Positions 17,380 through 27,309 of a stretch of DNA of 49,863 nucleotides are shown here, in pieces. The position numbers and the translations under genes were made by a program. The stretch is from Gemmatimonadota bacterium. Its GTDB lineage: Bacteria; Gemmatimonadota; Gemmatimonadetes; Longimicrobiales; Gaopeijiaceae. Each line of letters begins with the position of its first letter. Position 1 is the first letter of the stretch. Location: assembly GCA_009841475.1 (NCBI GenBank), contig VXLT01000082.1, positions 1 to 49,863 of the forward strand. Direction: 5' to 3'. The notes beneath the pieces are model-generated. The model did no database searches, was not told the origin of the DNA, and saw only the letters and a program-made list of their open reading frames with translations.

Positions 17380-19514
17380 GAGTGCGCGGGGGCGGCCTGT
17401 CTCCGCCCCTGCCGCGAATCTTCCTCTTCCGCGGCGGCAGCCCGCATGGACAGGCGCATGCGCCCTTTTTCGTCGATCGACAGCAGCTTGACGCGCACCA
17501 GATCTCCGCGTTTCACGACATCTTCCGTCTTCCCCACCCTGTGATCGGCGAGCTCGGAGATGTGGCAGAGCCCCTCGACGCCCGGCATGATCTCGACGAA
17601 GGCGCCGAAGGTCGTCGTGTTCTTGACCGGACCCTCGTAGATGATCCCGACCTCCGGCTCCTGGACGATGGCCTCGATCATCTCGCGCGCCCTGGCGCCG
17701 GCCTCGCCGGACACGGCCGCGATCTTCACGACCCCGTCGTCGTCGACCTCGATGGTGGCGCCCGATTCCTCCTGGATTGCGCGGATGGTCTTGCCCTTCG
17801 GGCCGATGATCTCGCCGATCTTCTCGGGGTTGATCCTGATGGAGACGATGCGCGGGGCGTATTCGGACAGATCCTCGCGCGGCGCCGGGAGCGCGGCGTC
17901 CATGCGGTCCAGGATGTGCATGCGGCCCTTGTGGGCGCGCTGCAGGGCCTCGTCGAGCAGCTCCACGGTCAGTCCGTCGATCTTGATGTCCATCTGGATC
18001 GACGTCACGCCCCGGCGCGTGCCGGCCACCTTGAAGTCCATGTCCCCGAGGAAGTCCTCCAGGCCAAGGATGTCGGTGAGGATCGCGGCCCGCTCGCCGT
18101 CGGTCACCAGCCCCATCGCCACACCCGCGCACGCCGCCTTGATCGGCACTCCCGCGTCCATGAGCCCCAGCGACGCCGAGCACACCGACGCCATCGACGA
18201 GGAGCCGTTCGACTCGAGGATGTCCGACACGATGCGGATCGTGTAGGGGAAGTCGTCGTACTCGGGGAGCAACGGCTGGATGGCCCGCTCGGCGAGCGCC
18301 CCGTGCCCCTTTTCGCGGCGGGAGGTGGACCGGATCGGCCGCGCCTCCCCCACCGAGAAGGGCGGGAAGTTGTAGTGCAGCATGAAGGACTTGGTGATCT
18401 GCTCGGCGGAGTCGATCGAGTCGATCCGCTGCTCGTCCCGGGATGTTCCCAGCGTCACCACGCCCAGGGACTGGGTCTGGCCGCGGGTGAAGAGCGCGGA
18501 GCCGTGCGTCCTGGGCAGCACGCCCGTCTCGCAGTCGATGGCGCGGACATCGTCCATCGCACGCCCGTCGGCGCGGACGCCGTCGTCCAGAATGCGAGCC
18601 CGCATGCACTTCTTCTCGATCGACCGGATCACGTCCGTGATGTGGCTGTCGGTGGCCTCCCCGTCGGGATCCTCGCTCTGCAGCGTGTCGCCGATGTCGG
18701 CGGAGATCGCGGCCATTGCGGCCTGCCGCTCCTGCTTGTCCGCAATCCGGAGCGCCTCGGCGACCCGGTCGCCCGCAAGCTCCTCCACCCGGCCCCTCAC
18801 CTCCGCCGGAGCCTCCCGCGGCTCCCACGGCATCTCGGGTTTGCGGCGCGGCGCGATCAGCACCTCCTGGATGTCGATCAGCTCCCGGATCGCCTCGTGG
18901 GCGATCACCAGGCCCTCGAGGATCTCCTCTTCGGGGACCTGCATCGCGCCGCCCTCGACCATGACGATCGCCTTGGCCGTCCCGCCGACCACGATGTCGA
19001 CATCGGCGTACTCCAGCTGCGTGAAGGTCGGGTTGACCACCCAGTTGCCCTGAATGCGGCCGATCCGGACCGACGCGACCGGGGTCCGGAAGGGGATCAC
19101 GGAGGTATTGAGCGCGACCGAGGCACCGATCAGCGTCAAGACGTCCGCGTCGTTCTCCTGGTCGGCGCTGAGGACCTGGGCGTGCACCTGGGTCTCATTG
19201 TAGAAGCCATCGGGAAACAGGGGACGGAGGGTCCGGTCGGCGAGCCTCGCGGAGAGTACCTCCTTCTCCTGGGGCGCGCCCTCCCGCTTGAAGAAGCCGC
19301 CGGGGATCTTGCCGGCCGCGTAGGATTTCTCCCGGTATTCCACGGTGAGGGGGAAGAACGGGAGGTGGGTCTGCTTGTCCTGGACCGTCGCGGTCACGAG
19401 GACTACGGTGTCACCGTACTGTACCAGGCAGGCGCCATGCGCGAGGCGCGCCATCCGGCCCGTTTCGAGGACCAGACGCCTGCCGGCGAATTCACGTTCG
19501 ATTCTTTCTGTCAT
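17376..19514 (-). CDS. pnp: Polyribonucleotide nucleotidyltransferase (PNPase)
   Basis: A phosphorolytic 3'-5' exoribonuclease of the RNA degradosome. 712 residues: first RNase PH domain (about 10-140), helical linker (about 150-310), second RNase PH domain (about 320-545, with TRGQTQ and GSSSMASVCS), a KH domain (about 550-615, GPKGKTIRAIQ) and an S1 domain (about 620-690). The C-terminal tail is short and acidic then basic. It lies downstream of rpsO, as in many bacteria. Its stop overlaps the M16 start. Confidence 0.98.
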   Translation of the reverse strand: MTERIEREFAGRRLVLETGRMARLAHGACLVQYGDTVVLVTATVQDKQTHLPFFPLTVEYREKSYAAGKIPGGFFKREGAPQEKEVLSARLADRTLRPLFPDGFYNETQVHAQVLSADQENDADVLTLIGASVALNTSVIPFRTPVASVRIGRIQGNWVVNPTFTQLEYADVDIVVGGTAKAIVMVEGGAMQVPEEEILEGLVIAHEAIRELIDIQEVLIAPRRKPEMPWEPREAPAEVRGRVEELAGDRVAEALRIADKQERQAAMAAISADIGDTLQSEDPDGEATDSHITDVIRSIEKKCMRARILDDGVRADGRAMDDVRAIDCETGVLPRTHGSALFTRGQTQSLGVVTLGTSRDEQRIDSIDSAEQITKSFMLHYNFPPFSVGEARPIRSTSRREKGHGALAERAIQPLLPEYDDFPYTIRIVSDILESNGSSSMASVCSASLGLMDAGVPIKAACAGVAMGLVTDGERAAILTDILGLEDFLGDMDFKVAGTRRGVTSIQMDIKIDGLTVELLDEALQRAHKGRMHILDRMDAALPAPREDLSEYAPRIVSIRINPEKIGEIIGPKGKTIRAIQEESGATIEVDDDGVVKIAAVSGEAGARAREMIEAIVQEPEVGIIYEGPVKNTTTFGAFVEIMPGVEGLCHISELADHRVGKTEDVVKRGDLVRVKLLSIDEKGRMRLSMRAAAAEEEDSRQGRRQAAPAHS

Positions 19515-19579
19515 CTTCTCTTCCGATACTGCCGCTGATGTCCCGCGGCGGGGGTGGTCTGCGGCACTACGGAAGAGTC

Positions 19580-19595
19580 ACGGCCGGGAGGCCGT
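19580..19595 (-). terminator. Hairpin in the rpsO-pnp spacer
   Basis: On the minus strand ACGGCC-TCCC-GGCCGT folds into a 6-bp stem with a 4-nt loop, 15 bp after the rpsO stop. No U-tract follows, so it is not a classical terminator. In E. coli this spacer holds a terminator and a processed hairpin controlling pnp; a comparable role here is inference. Confidence 0.35.
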
Positions 19596-19610
19596 CTTCG
19601 CTCGCGTCCG

Positions 19611-19871
19611 TCAATGGCGCAGTCCGAGGTCCTTGATCAATTCCCTGTACCCGTCCACGTCTCTTCGCTTCAGGTACTCGAGGAGCCGCCGTCTGCGGCC
19701 CACCATCTTCAGGAGGCCGCGGCGACCGTGATGGTCGTGCTTGTGGGCATCGAAGTGACCACGGAGGTGGTTGATCCTCGCGGTAAGTATGGCGATCTGG
19801 ACCTGGGTGCTCCCACTTCCGTTCTCGTGGGGCTGATACTTCCTGACGATCTCTTGTTTGTCGATACCCAT
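19611..19871 (-). CDS. rpsO: 30S ribosomal protein S15
   Basis: It binds 16S rRNA in the central domain of the small subunit. 86 residues from ATG 19871; an adjacent GTG at 19874 would add one Met. Typical S15 sequence: [29 protein letters not shown], and the C-terminal [11 protein letters not shown] 131-bp gap with a possible promoter separates it from ribF, and a 96-bp gap with a hairpin separates it from pnp. Confidence 0.97.
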   Translation of the reverse strand: MGIDKQEIVRKYQPHENGSGSTQVQIAILTARINHLRGHFDAHKHDHHGRRGLLKMVGRRRRLLEYLKRRDVDGYRELIKDLGLRH

Positions 19872-19925
19872 CACTGTTCCCGTATGCTCGTCATCTTCAC
19901 ACCGCCAAACGACACACAGCCGTTA

Positions 19926-19953
19926 AAAGTAGCGGCCTTTGCACGGAATACAA
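19926..19953 (-). promoter_or_regulatory. Possible promoter of rpsO-pnp
   Basis: Minus-strand TTGTAT (19953-19948), 16-nt spacer, TACTTT (19931-19926) lies in the ribF-rpsO gap. It would start a transcript near 19919, about 50 nt before rpsO. The match is moderate and the spacer is one base short of optimal, but this is the only AT-rich stretch in the gap. Confidence 0.35.
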
Positions 19954-19954
19954 G

Positions 19955-19980
19955 ACTCGTGTCGGGAACTCGTGTCGGGA
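19955..19980. repeat. Perfect 13-bp tandem duplication
   Basis: ACTCGTGTCGGGA occurs twice head to tail (19955-19967 and 19968-19980), with a third partial unit (ACC) following. It lies immediately upstream of the possible rpsO -35 box and downstream of the ribF stop. It could be a simple duplication or a pair of direct-repeat binding sites. Confidence 0.6.
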
Positions 19981-20002
19981 ACCAGCCCCGAACCCGGGTC
20001 CG

Positions 20003-20956
20003 TCATCCGCCGAGGATTGCCCGGGTCCGCCTCACGTCCGCCCGAATCTGTTCCTGAAGGGACCGCACCGTGCCGAAGGTGGCTACCGGCCGCAGGTACT
20101 CGACCAGCTCCAGCCGGATCTCGTGCCCGTAGAGTCCGCCCTCGAAGTCCAGCAGGAAGACCTCGACGGTCGGATCGGCCCCGGGAAAGCTGGGCCTGGG
20201 GCCGATGTGGAGTGCCCCCAGGTACCGGGATCCGGTGACCGAGGCATGGCACGCGTATATCCCCGCGGCGGGAACCAGCTTGTCCACACCGGAGACACGG
20301 ATATTGGCGGTGGGGAACCCCAGTTCGCGGCCACGGCCATCGCCGCGCACGACGATACCCGTGAGGGGATAGGGCCGGCCCAGACCGCGGTTGGCATCGG
20401 CAAGCCGCCCCTCCTGCAGCGCCTGTCGGATCGAGGTCGAGGAGATCGCCGCATCATCCGCGTACACGGCGTTCACCACGTCCAGCGCGAATCCGCACTC
20501 CGCGGCGATGACGCGCAACGTGTCCACGTCCCCGGATCTTCCCTTGCCGAAGCCGTGATCGTAGCCGATCACCAGTTCGCTCATGCCCAGCCTCGACAGG
20601 AGCAGCTCGGTCACGAACCGGCGCGGCGAATACTCCCTCAGCTCGGGGGTGAAAGCCACGAAAACGACGTAGTCCAGGCGGCTCTCGGCGAGCACGGTCT
20701 TCTTTTCGTCAGGCGTCGTCAGGAGGGGCGGGGCCGCCGCCGGACGGACGATGCGCAGCGGATGCGGGTCGAAGGTGACCAGGACGCTTCGTCCATCGAC
20801 GGCTGCCGCCCGGGCTCCGATCTCCTCCAACACCCTCCAGTGGCCCAGATGCACCCCGTCGAAAGTGCCGACCGTGACGATCACGGGGCGATGGTCGCGC
20901 GGCAGTCCAGACGGACCCGCATGGAAGACGGTCGGGCCCGGTGCGTGCTCAGACAC
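20003..20956 (-). CDS. ribF: Bifunctional riboflavin kinase / FAD synthetase
   Basis: It phosphorylates riboflavin to FMN and adenylylates FMN to FAD. 317 residues. The N-terminal nucleotidyltransferase domain has GTFDGVHLGHW (about 28-38) and the ISSTSIRQAL motif. The C-terminal flavokinase domain has GRELGFPTANI and PSF..DPTVEVFLLDF. It overlaps truB by 8 bp, the normal truB-ribF pairing. It ends 128 bp before the rpsO ORF region. Confidence 0.97.
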   Translation of the reverse strand: MSEHAPGPTVFHAGPSGLPRDHRPVIVTVGTFDGVHLGHWRVLEEIGARAAAVDGRSVLVTFDPHPLRIVRPAAAPPLLTTPDEKKTVLAESRLDYVVFVAFTPELREYSPRRFVTELLLSRLGMSELVIGYDHGFGKGRSGDVDTLRVIAAECGFALDVVNAVYADDAAISSTSIRQALQEGRLADANRGLGRPYPLTGIVVRGDGRGRELGFPTANIRVSGVDKLVPAAGIYACHASVTGSRYLGALHIGPRPSFPGADPTVEVFLLDFEGGLYGHEIRLELVEYLRPVATFGTVRSLQEQIRADVRRTRAILGG

Positions 20957-21833
20957 GCAGGAACACCTTGCCCGGCTCGATCAAGCCGTTGCGAATACGT
21001 CCCACGGCGACGAGCGGGCCTCCCGGGAGGATGAACGCCACCGGGCCGGAGGAGGGCGCCCGGTCCGCGCCGGTCTCCCCAGCCGGTATCCGCCGGCCCT
21101 GGGCGAGAAGCAGCGCCTCCTCGGGGTGGACCTCCACCGTGCCGAGGTGGGAGAGCGCCGTTCGCGGCTCCACCCAGGCATGGGCCGGCAATTCTCCCGC
21201 GTGCACGGAGGCAACCGGAGCCGCGTCGCGAAGATGGAAGGAGCCGACCCGGGTTCGGCGCAGTGCCGTGAGGTGGCAGCACGTGCCGAGACGTTCGCCC
21301 AGTTCGGCCGCGAGGCTGCGCACGTAGGTGCCGCTGGAGCAGGCCACGAAAAAGCGCACCTCGGGAAGGTCGGTGGCGAGCACCTCGAAACGGCGCACAC
21401 GCACCTCGCGGGGCGCGAGCTCCACGCTCTCCCCGCGCCGGGTCCGGCGATGCGCCGGGACGCCGCGCACCTTCACCGCCGAGTACTGCGGAGGGGTCTG
21501 CAGGATGGGTCCCTCCATCGAGGCGGCCACGGAACGGATTCGGTCGGCCGGGATCCCGCGCCAGCGGTCGTCACGCGCGACGCACGCACCCTCGGGGTCG
21601 AGCGAGTCGGTGGCGACGCCAAGGCGTGCGGTGCCTTCGTACTCCTTGTCCAGGCCCACCAGGTAGTCCAGCAGCCGCGTTGCACGTCCGATCCCCAGCA
21701 CCAACAGGCCGGTCGCGAAGGGATCGAGCGTTCCCGCGTGACCGATCTTCCTGATCGCGAAGGCGCGGCGCGCGGCGGCCACCACATCGTGCGACGTCAC
21801 TCCGGCCGGCTTGTCGACCAGCAGGAACCCCAT
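20949..21833 (-). CDS. truB: tRNA pseudouridine(55) synthase
   Basis: It makes pseudouridine 55 in the T-loop of tRNAs. 294 residues from ATG 21833; the reading frame stays open further upstream across rbfA, but the conserved N-terminus MGFLLVDKPAG marks the start. The catalytic Asp37 is in HAGTLDPFATGLL. The KVRGVPAHRRTRRGE segment and the FFVACSSGTYVRSL motif are typical. The C-terminal ~60 residues form a PUA-like tail (VAVGRIRNGLIEPGKVF). It lies 17 bp after rbfA. Confidence 0.96.
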   Translation of the reverse strand: MGFLLVDKPAGVTSHDVVAAARRAFAIRKIGHAGTLDPFATGLLVLGIGRATRLLDYLVGLDKEYEGTARLGVATDSLDPEGACVARDDRWRGIPADRIRSVAASMEGPILQTPPQYSAVKVRGVPAHRRTRRGESVELAPREVRVRRFEVLATDLPEVRFFVACSSGTYVRSLAAELGERLGTCCHLTALRRTRVGSFHLRDAAPVASVHAGELPAHAWVEPRTALSHLGTVEVHPEEALLLAQGRRIPAGETGADRAPSSGPVAFILPGGPLVAVGRIRNGLIEPGKVFLRV

Positions 21834-21850
21834 GAGTTCCGCGCGCCCGC

Positions 21851-22249
21851 TCAACGGTCCCCGTCCCCCGGGCCAGCCTCGGTATCGCCACCCTGACCGG
21901 CCCCGTCTCCGGGAAGGACTTCCCTCAGAATCGACTCGATGCGCTGCCCCGCCTCGATCGACTCGTCCCTGAGGAAGCGCAGCTCGGGCATCCGTCTGAT
22001 GTGCAGCTCGCGGCCGATCACTGACCGGAGAAACGGGGCTGCGCGCCGGAGTGCCGCCATGGACTCGGCTTGCTCCTCGGCGGAACCGTGCGCCTCGACG
22101 AATACGCGCGCCAGCCACAGGTCGGCGGTTACGTCCACCCCGGTAACCGTGACGGGTCCCAGTCCCGGGTCGCGCACCAGACCGTCGATCTTGAGCGACA
22201 ACTCCCGGCGCAGCTGCTCGCCCAGACGGGAACGGCGATGCCGCGACAT
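21851..22249 (-). CDS. rbfA: 30S ribosome-binding factor A
   Basis: A KH-like factor for 16S rRNA maturation and cold-shock growth. 132 residues. Family features: the RLGEQLRRELS start, VTGVDVTADL, ARVFVEAHG, and MPELRFLRDES. The C-terminal ~15 residues are a Gly/Asp-rich low-complexity tail. Its ATG shares one base with the ylxP stop (TGATG), implying coupled translation. Confidence 0.95.
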   Translation of the reverse strand: MSRHRRSRLGEQLRRELSLKIDGLVRDPGLGPVTVTGVDVTADLWLARVFVEAHGSAEEQAESMAALRRAAPFLRSVIGRELHIRRMPELRFLRDESIEAGQRIESILREVLPGDGAGQGGDTEAGPGDGDR

Positions 22250-22527
22250 CAGAGCCGCTCACTGCTGTTGGCAATCACCACCGCGCCGCGCGCGCTGGCG
22301 ACCATGCGGTCGACAGAAGCCAGGATCGAGTCGGCCTGGGCGGAGTGGGCCGCCAGGAAGACGACCGAGATGCGGGCCCGGCCGCGGTGATCCTGCAATC
22401 CGGACTCGGCGACCGACACGTTCTTGCGCGAAAGACGGTCCTTCAGCGACCTGAGCACGGAACGCTTGTCCTTGAGCGAGCCGGAGCCGGGCAGCGCCAG
22501 CTCCCAGGTGGCAAGCGTCACGACCAT
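22249..22527 (-). CDS. ylxP: DUF503 family protein YlxP
   Basis: A small ferredoxin-like-fold protein of the infB operon, found between infB and rbfA in many bacteria; a role in ribosome assembly is suspected. 92 residues from ATG 22527 (MVVTLATWELALPG). The family signatures SLKDKRSVLRSLKDRL and NVSVAESGLQDHRGRA are clear. An upstream in-frame ATG at 22608 lies inside infB and adds no conserved sequence, so I rejected it. Confidence 0.9.
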   Translation of the reverse strand: MVVTLATWELALPGSGSLKDKRSVLRSLKDRLSRKNVSVAESGLQDHRGRARISVVFLAAHSAQADSILASVDRMVASARGAVVIANSSERL

Positions 22528-22561
22528 TGCCGGCCCGCCAGTCTCAAGGCCCGGGACGCCG

Positions 22562-25426
22562 TCAGACCGCCTCGGCTTCCGCGAGCGTTCGCGCAACTTC
22601 CTCGACATCGTAGGTCTCGATGATGTCGTCCGTCTTGACGTCGTTGAAGTTGGCGATGCCGATGCCGCATTCGTACCCCTCCTTCACCTCGCGGGCATCG
22701 TCCTTGAAACGCTTGAGCGAACCGATCTCGCCGTCGTAGACAACCACACCGTCGCGGATCACGCGCGCCAGCGCGCCCCTGCGGATCGAGCCGTCCACGA
22801 CGTAGCTCCCGGCGATCGTACCGACGCCACGGATCTTGAAGACCACGCGAACCTCGGCCGCCCCGACCACTCGCTCTTTCCGTTCCGGCGCCAGGAGTCC
22901 CTCCAGGGCGGCCCGCACGTTGTCGACGGCCTCATAGATGATGTCGTAGGTCTGGATCTCGATCCCCTCCCGCGAGGCGGCCTGGCGCGCCCCGCCGTCG
23001 GGACGCACACGGAAGCCCATGACGACCGCGCCGGCGGTGAGCGCCAGCATTACGTCGGACTCGTTCACCGCCCCGACTCCCCGGTGGATGATCTCGACCT
23101 GCACCTCCGAGGTGGAAAGCTGCTCCATGGCATCACACAACGCCTGCACCGACCCATCCACGTCGCCCTTGACGACCAGGCGAAGAGAACTGGCCTCGCC
23201 GGCGGCGAGGAGCTGGCTGAAGTCGCCCAGCTTGATGCCCCGCTCCTTGATCCTGAGCTGCTTCTCGCGGTCGAGCCGCTGCCGGTTGCCCGCGATGGAG
23301 ACCGCCTGGTCGGCATCCATGACCTGCAGGACATCGCCCGCCTGGGGCACGCCCGCCGTTCCGAGGATCTGCACGGGAATGCCCGGGCCCACCTCGTCGA
23401 CGCTCTGGCCGCGTTCGTCGAGAAGCGCCCGGACCCGGCCACTGTGAAGGCCGACGACATAGTTGTCTCCCACCTTGAGCGTGCCGCTCTGGACGAGGAT
23501 GGTCGCCACCGGCCCCTTGCCAATGTCCAGCTCCGCCTCGACCACGGCCCCCGTCGCGTCGCGGAAGGGGTTGGACTTGAGTTCGAGGAGTTCGGCCTGA
23601 AGCAGAACCTTGTCGAGGAGGTCGTCCATGCCCTGGCCGGTCTTCGCCGACACCTCGGCGACCAGCGTGTCGCCGCCGAAGTCCTCGACCGTGACCTGGT
23701 GTCGCAGGAGGTCCTGTTTGACTTTGCCGGGATCGGCGGTGGGCAGGTCGATCTTGTTGATGGCAACGACCATCGGCACGCCGGCGTTGCGAGCATGGCT
23801 CACGGCTTCGACGGTCTGGGGCATCACCGCGTCGTCGGCCGCGACCACGAGGATCACGAGGTCGGTGACGTCCGCTCCCCGGGCGCGCATCGCGGTGAAG
23901 GCGGCGTGGCCCGGCGTGTCCAGGAACGAGAGCGTTCGACCGTCGTCGAGCTCCAGGTGGTAGGCCCCGATATGCTGGGTGATCCCCCCGGCCTCTCCCG
24001 CGACAACGTTCGTGTTGCGAATCCAGTCGAGAAGCTTCGTCTTGCCGTGGTCCACATGGCCCATCACCGTGACCACCGGCGGACGGGGGCGCAGGTCCTT
24101 GGGGTCGTCCTCCTCCACGGCTTCGGCGGCCGGGAGGTAGTCGGCCTCGCGGACGGCGGTGAACCCGAATCCCTCCAGCAGGAGCTCGATCTGGTCGAAG
24201 TCGAGCCGCTGATTGATGGTCAGCGGCAGCCCCATGTCCCTGAAGGCGGTGCCGATGATCTCGGTCGCGCTAACGTCGACCAGTTCCGCCAACTCGGCCA
24301 CCGTCAGGAATTCGTTGACACGGACCCTGCGCGCCTCCGCGGCAACCTTGCGGGCGGCCTCCTCCTTGGCGGCCACTTTCTCCTCCTTGGCGGCGGCCAC
24401 CGTCGCCTTGCCCTTGCGGCGCTTCCTGCCCCCGCTCTTGATCTCGGCCATGACCCGCTGGATGTTCTCCCTGGCCAGATCACGGTTCGCCCCTCGGCGG
24501 CGGCGGCCCTTCCTGCGGTCCCTCTTTCTGCGTCCGTCCGATGTATACCCCTCGGCCTGGATGCGGACCTTCCCACCGGGCCCGGCGCTGGCGGCGGGTT
24601 CCGGCCTGGAACGGACCCCGGCACCGGGGTCGCCCAGCCCCTGGCGAACCGACGGGGGCGGAGGAAGACCGGCCCTGGCGGCGGTGGGCGGCGCGGAAGG
24701 CGGCGGTGCGTCCCCGGCCGGAATCGGTGCGCGCTCCCCGGGGGGGGCGGCCGCGGGCGGCACGATCCCCATCGCGGGATCGGTGAACGGCTGATCCGCT
24801 GCGGCACCCTCCTCGGCCCCGGCGGGCCCCGCAGGCTCCTCCAAACCGGGTGACGGTTCCACCGACACCGGCGCCCCGGCCGTGGGTTCCACCGCAACTC
24901 CGTCGGGGCCGGGCGGCGCCGAATCGGCTTTGGCGGCGGCGCCTTCGGCGACCGGGGATCCGGGCTCGCCGGAGTCGGCGGAAGGGGCCGTGGCCGTGTC
25001 GGCAGCGGCAACACCGGGAGCCTCCCCCGCCGCCGTGGCCGGACCGTCCCCGACGGCGGCGGCAGTTGCGGCCACGCCCTCGGCGGCAACGGGTGCGGCG
25101 GCCTCGCCGATGGGGAGTCCGGTCGGCTCCGCCCCCGCATCCGAAGGAGTGTCGACATCGCCAGCCGGGGCGACCGGTGCTCTGCGCCGGCGAACACGCC
25201 GGCGGCGGCTGACAGGCTTGTCTCCCTTGAGTTCGGCCCGCATGACATCGGCCGGGGCCCCCTTGCCCGCCCTTCGCTCGCGCTCCAGGCGCATCCTGAT
25301 CCTGGCCACATCCGAATCCCTGATCGGTGCGTCCGGATGCCCCACGCGCACGCCCCCCTTCCTCAGAAACCGAACGAGAATGTCCGGCTTGACCTTCAGG
25401 TCGGCGGCGAGATCACGAACCTTCAT
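22562..25426 (-). CDS. infB: Translation initiation factor IF-2
   Basis: A GTPase that brings fMet-tRNA to the 30S subunit. 954 residues. An IF2_N domain (1 to ~60, [19 protein letters not shown]) is followed by a long low-complexity Ala/Pro/Gly-rich linker (about 75-330) and a second IF2_N-like segment (about 365-420, [16 protein letters not shown]). The GTPase core starts near 455: G1 GHVDHGKT, G3 DTPGH, G4 NKID. Domains II-IV follow. Its ATG overlaps the nusA stop (TGATG). Confidence 0.98.
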   Translation of the reverse strand: MKVRDLAADLKVKPDILVRFLRKGGVRVGHPDAPIRDSDVARIRMRLERERRAGKGAPADVMRAELKGDKPVSRRRRVRRRRAPVAPAGDVDTPSDAGAEPTGLPIGEAAAPVAAEGVAATAAAVGDGPATAAGEAPGVAAADTATAPSADSGEPGSPVAEGAAAKADSAPPGPDGVAVEPTAGAPVSVEPSPGLEEPAGPAGAEEGAAADQPFTDPAMGIVPPAAAPPGERAPIPAGDAPPPSAPPTAARAGLPPPPSVRQGLGDPGAGVRSRPEPAASAGPGGKVRIQAEGYTSDGRRKRDRRKGRRRRGANRDLARENIQRVMAEIKSGGRKRRKGKATVAAAKEEKVAAKEEAARKVAAEARRVRVNEFLTVAELAELVDVSATEIIGTAFRDMGLPLTINQRLDFDQIELLLEGFGFTAVREADYLPAAEAVEEDDPKDLRPRPPVVTVMGHVDHGKTKLLDWIRNTNVVAGEAGGITQHIGAYHLELDDGRTLSFLDTPGHAAFTAMRARGADVTDLVILVVAADDAVMPQTVEAVSHARNAGVPMVVAINKIDLPTADPGKVKQDLLRHQVTVEDFGGDTLVAEVSAKTGQGMDDLLDKVLLQAELLELKSNPFRDATGAVVEAELDIGKGPVATILVQSGTLKVGDNYVVGLHSGRVRALLDERGQSVDEVGPGIPVQILGTAGVPQAGDVLQVMDADQAVSIAGNRQRLDREKQLRIKERGIKLGDFSQLLAAGEASSLRLVVKGDVDGSVQALCDAMEQLSTSEVQVEIIHRGVGAVNESDVMLALTAGAVVMGFRVRPDGGARQAASREGIEIQTYDIIYEAVDNVRAALEGLLAPERKERVVGAAEVRVVFKIRGVGTIAGSYVVDGSIRRGALARVIRDGVVVYDGEIGSLKRFKDDAREVKEGYECGIGIANFNDVKTDDIIETYDVEEVARTLAEAEAV

Positions 25427-26763
25427 CAGGCGTCGCCACCTCCAGCCTCGGCTGCGCCGGCCTCGCCCCCGTCCGAATCCGGCACGGTGAGGTCCTCGAT
25501 CAGGGCAAGCAGCTGGGCGGCGGCCGTTTCCGTGACCCCTTCAACAGCCAGAAAGTCAGTCCTGTCGAGGTCGATGATGTCGAGAAAACTGTCGTATCCG
25601 GAAGCTGCGAGCGCAGCCAGGATATCGGCCTCGAGCGATAGTTCGCTCAGGGGGAAGTCGGCCGTTTCGTACCCGTCGCCGTCTCCCTCCACGAAGACCG
25701 CCATGTCCTCTCCGCGTTCCAGCCATTCGCGCGAGCCGTAGAGATCGATCTGCCAACCGATGAGCTGGGATGCGAGGCGCACATTCTGTCCGTTCCGGCC
25801 GATCGCCAGCGACAACTGGTCTTCATCCACGATGGCCGTGATCACCTGGCGCGCGGCGTCGGACATGACCTTGGCGACGCGCGCCGGGGCCAGCGCCCAG
25901 CGGGCGAAGATCTCGGGGTCGGGGTGCCAGGGCACGATGTCGATCCGTTCCCCACCCAGTTCGGACACCACGGCCTGGACCCGCGAGCCCTTCAGACCCA
26001 CACACGCGCCCACGGGGTCGATGGAATCGTCCCTGGAATGCACCGCGATCTTCGTGCGGCCTCCCACCTCCCGCGTCAGTTCCTTGATCTGGACGATGCC
26101 CTGGTAGATCTCCGGCACCTCGAGCTTGAAGAGCGCGGCCACGAAGAGCGGATCGGCACGGGAGAATATGAGCCTGGGGCCCTTCGGCGTCTCCTCCACC
26201 TTCTTCAGCACGCAGCGGATGGACTCCCCCTGCCGGAAGCGCTCGCGCGGATTCTGTTCCTTCCAGGGGATGATCGCCTCGGCTTCGCGCGACCGGTTCA
26301 GGATCAGCACAAGCTTGCCCCGCTCGATCTGCTGCACCTCGCCGGAGAGCATTTCACCGATCCGGTCGGAATACTCGTCCCTGATCCTCTGCCGCTCCCC
26401 TTCCCGCACCAGCTGCACGATCCGCTGCTTCGCCGCCATCACCGCGTTGCGCCCGAACTCCGAGAAGTCCACGGGAATCTCCATCACGTCGCCGACCTCG
26501 TAGGTGGGGTCGTCCCAGCGCGCCTCCTCGACCGAGACCTCGGCCGAAGCATCCTCTACCTCGTCGACCACGCGCTTGAGCACCACCATGTCGATATCGC
26601 CCGCGAGGTCGTCAATTGTGATCTCGGCGTCGACGTTGGGGCCGTAGATGCGCGCCAGGCCCGCATGGATCCCGTCCTGGATGAGCGCGTTGACCTCGTC
26701 CGGCTCGAGGCTCTTGCTCTTCGCGATGTCCTTGAAGGCTGCGATGATCAAACCGGTATTCAT
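25426..26763 (-). CDS. nusA: Transcription termination/antitermination factor NusA
   Basis: It binds RNA polymerase and nascent RNA to modulate pausing and termination. 445 residues from ATG 26763, which overlaps the rimP stop (ATGA). NusA N-terminal domain (about 1-130), S1 domain (about 135-200), KH domains (about 205-350, including VGACVGLKGSRVQAVV and LAIGRNGQNVRLA) and an acidic C-terminal helix-hairpin-helix region (about 385-430). The final residues are Gly/Ala/Glu-rich. Confidence 0.97.
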   Translation of the reverse strand: MNTGLIIAAFKDIAKSKSLEPDEVNALIQDGIHAGLARIYGPNVDAEITIDDLAGDIDMVVLKRVVDEVEDASAEVSVEEARWDDPTYEVGDVMEIPVDFSEFGRNAVMAAKQRIVQLVREGERQRIRDEYSDRIGEMLSGEVQQIERGKLVLILNRSREAEAIIPWKEQNPRERFRQGESIRCVLKKVEETPKGPRLIFSRADPLFVAALFKLEVPEIYQGIVQIKELTREVGGRTKIAVHSRDDSIDPVGACVGLKGSRVQAVVSELGGERIDIVPWHPDPEIFARWALAPARVAKVMSDAARQVITAIVDEDQLSLAIGRNGQNVRLASQLIGWQIDLYGSREWLERGEDMAVFVEGDGDGYETADFPLSELSLEADILAALAASGYDSFLDIIDLDRTDFLAVEGVTETAAAQLLALIEDLTVPDSDGGEAGAAEAGGGDA

Positions 26764-27257
26764 CGAATCACCTGGCTCCAGTCCTGTTCGAGCCGAACGT
26801 CCCGCACAGCCGTGCGGGGCACCTCGACCTCGTCGCCCTCGTTCAACCGGAGCCGGATTGCGGATCCGTCCCCGCCCCCCGCCAGGCCGAGCAGCTCGCC
26901 TTCCAGCCGCGACGCCCGCCCGCACAGCACCTGCGTTCCCCGCACCGCCACCCTCCGCCCCCGGAAGCGCTGGAAGTCCCTGTCACGCGTCAGGGGGCGG
27001 TCCATGCCCGGCGACGAGACCTCGAGCACGTACCGCTCGGGCAGACGGGCTCCCTCGTCGATCCATGCCTCCAGCCGGCGACTGACCCGCGCGCAATCGT
27101 CAAGCGACACGGGACGGTTCGGAGGCTCGTGTTCCACGCGCAGGCGGACGACCGGCCGCTGGGCGTTTCCCGCCCACTGCAACTGAACGATCTCGTAGCC
27201 GAGATGAGCCAACTGCTCTGCGAACCCCTCCTGGAGTCCCGTCCGGTCTGTTTTCAC
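26760..27257 (-). CDS. rimP: Ribosome maturation factor RimP
   Basis: A 30S assembly factor. 165 residues from a GTG at 27257 preceded at good spacing by AGGGGGTGG; an in-frame GTG two codons upstream is also possible. The open frame extends to 27377, but that region contains an intrinsic terminator and no conserved sequence. Family motifs: GYEIVQLQ, SLDDCARVSRRLEAWID, YVLEVSSPGMDRPL. It is first in rimP-nusA-infB and overlaps nusA by 4 bp. Confidence 0.93.
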   Translation of the reverse strand: MKTDRTGLQEGFAEQLAHLGYEIVQLQWAGNAQRPVVRLRVEHEPPNRPVSLDDCARVSRRLEAWIDEGARLPERYVLEVSSPGMDRPLTRDRDFQRFRGRRVAVRGTQVLCGRASRLEGELLGLAGGGDGSAIRLRLNEGDEVEVPRTAVRDVRLEQDWSQVIR

Positions 27258-27281
27258 GTCCACCCCCTGGCGGCTACCGAC

Positions 27282-27309
27282 AAAAAAAGCGGGGGACGCC
27301 ATCCCCCAC
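27282..27309 (-). terminator. Intrinsic terminator between murA and rimP
   Basis: On the minus strand, GGGGGA (27307-27302), 5-nt loop, TCCCCC (27296-27291), then GC and a run of seven T (27288-27282). This is a textbook rho-independent terminator 3' of murA. It also lies in the possible leader of rimP-nusA-infB, so it could act as an attenuator if transcription from murA reads on. Confidence 0.85.

Noticed and set aside
17382-19538. A 718-codon plus-strand open frame antisense to pnp
   Set aside because: The sense strand encodes a full PNPase; the antisense translation has the Asp/His/Arg-rich composition typical of GC-rich shadows.
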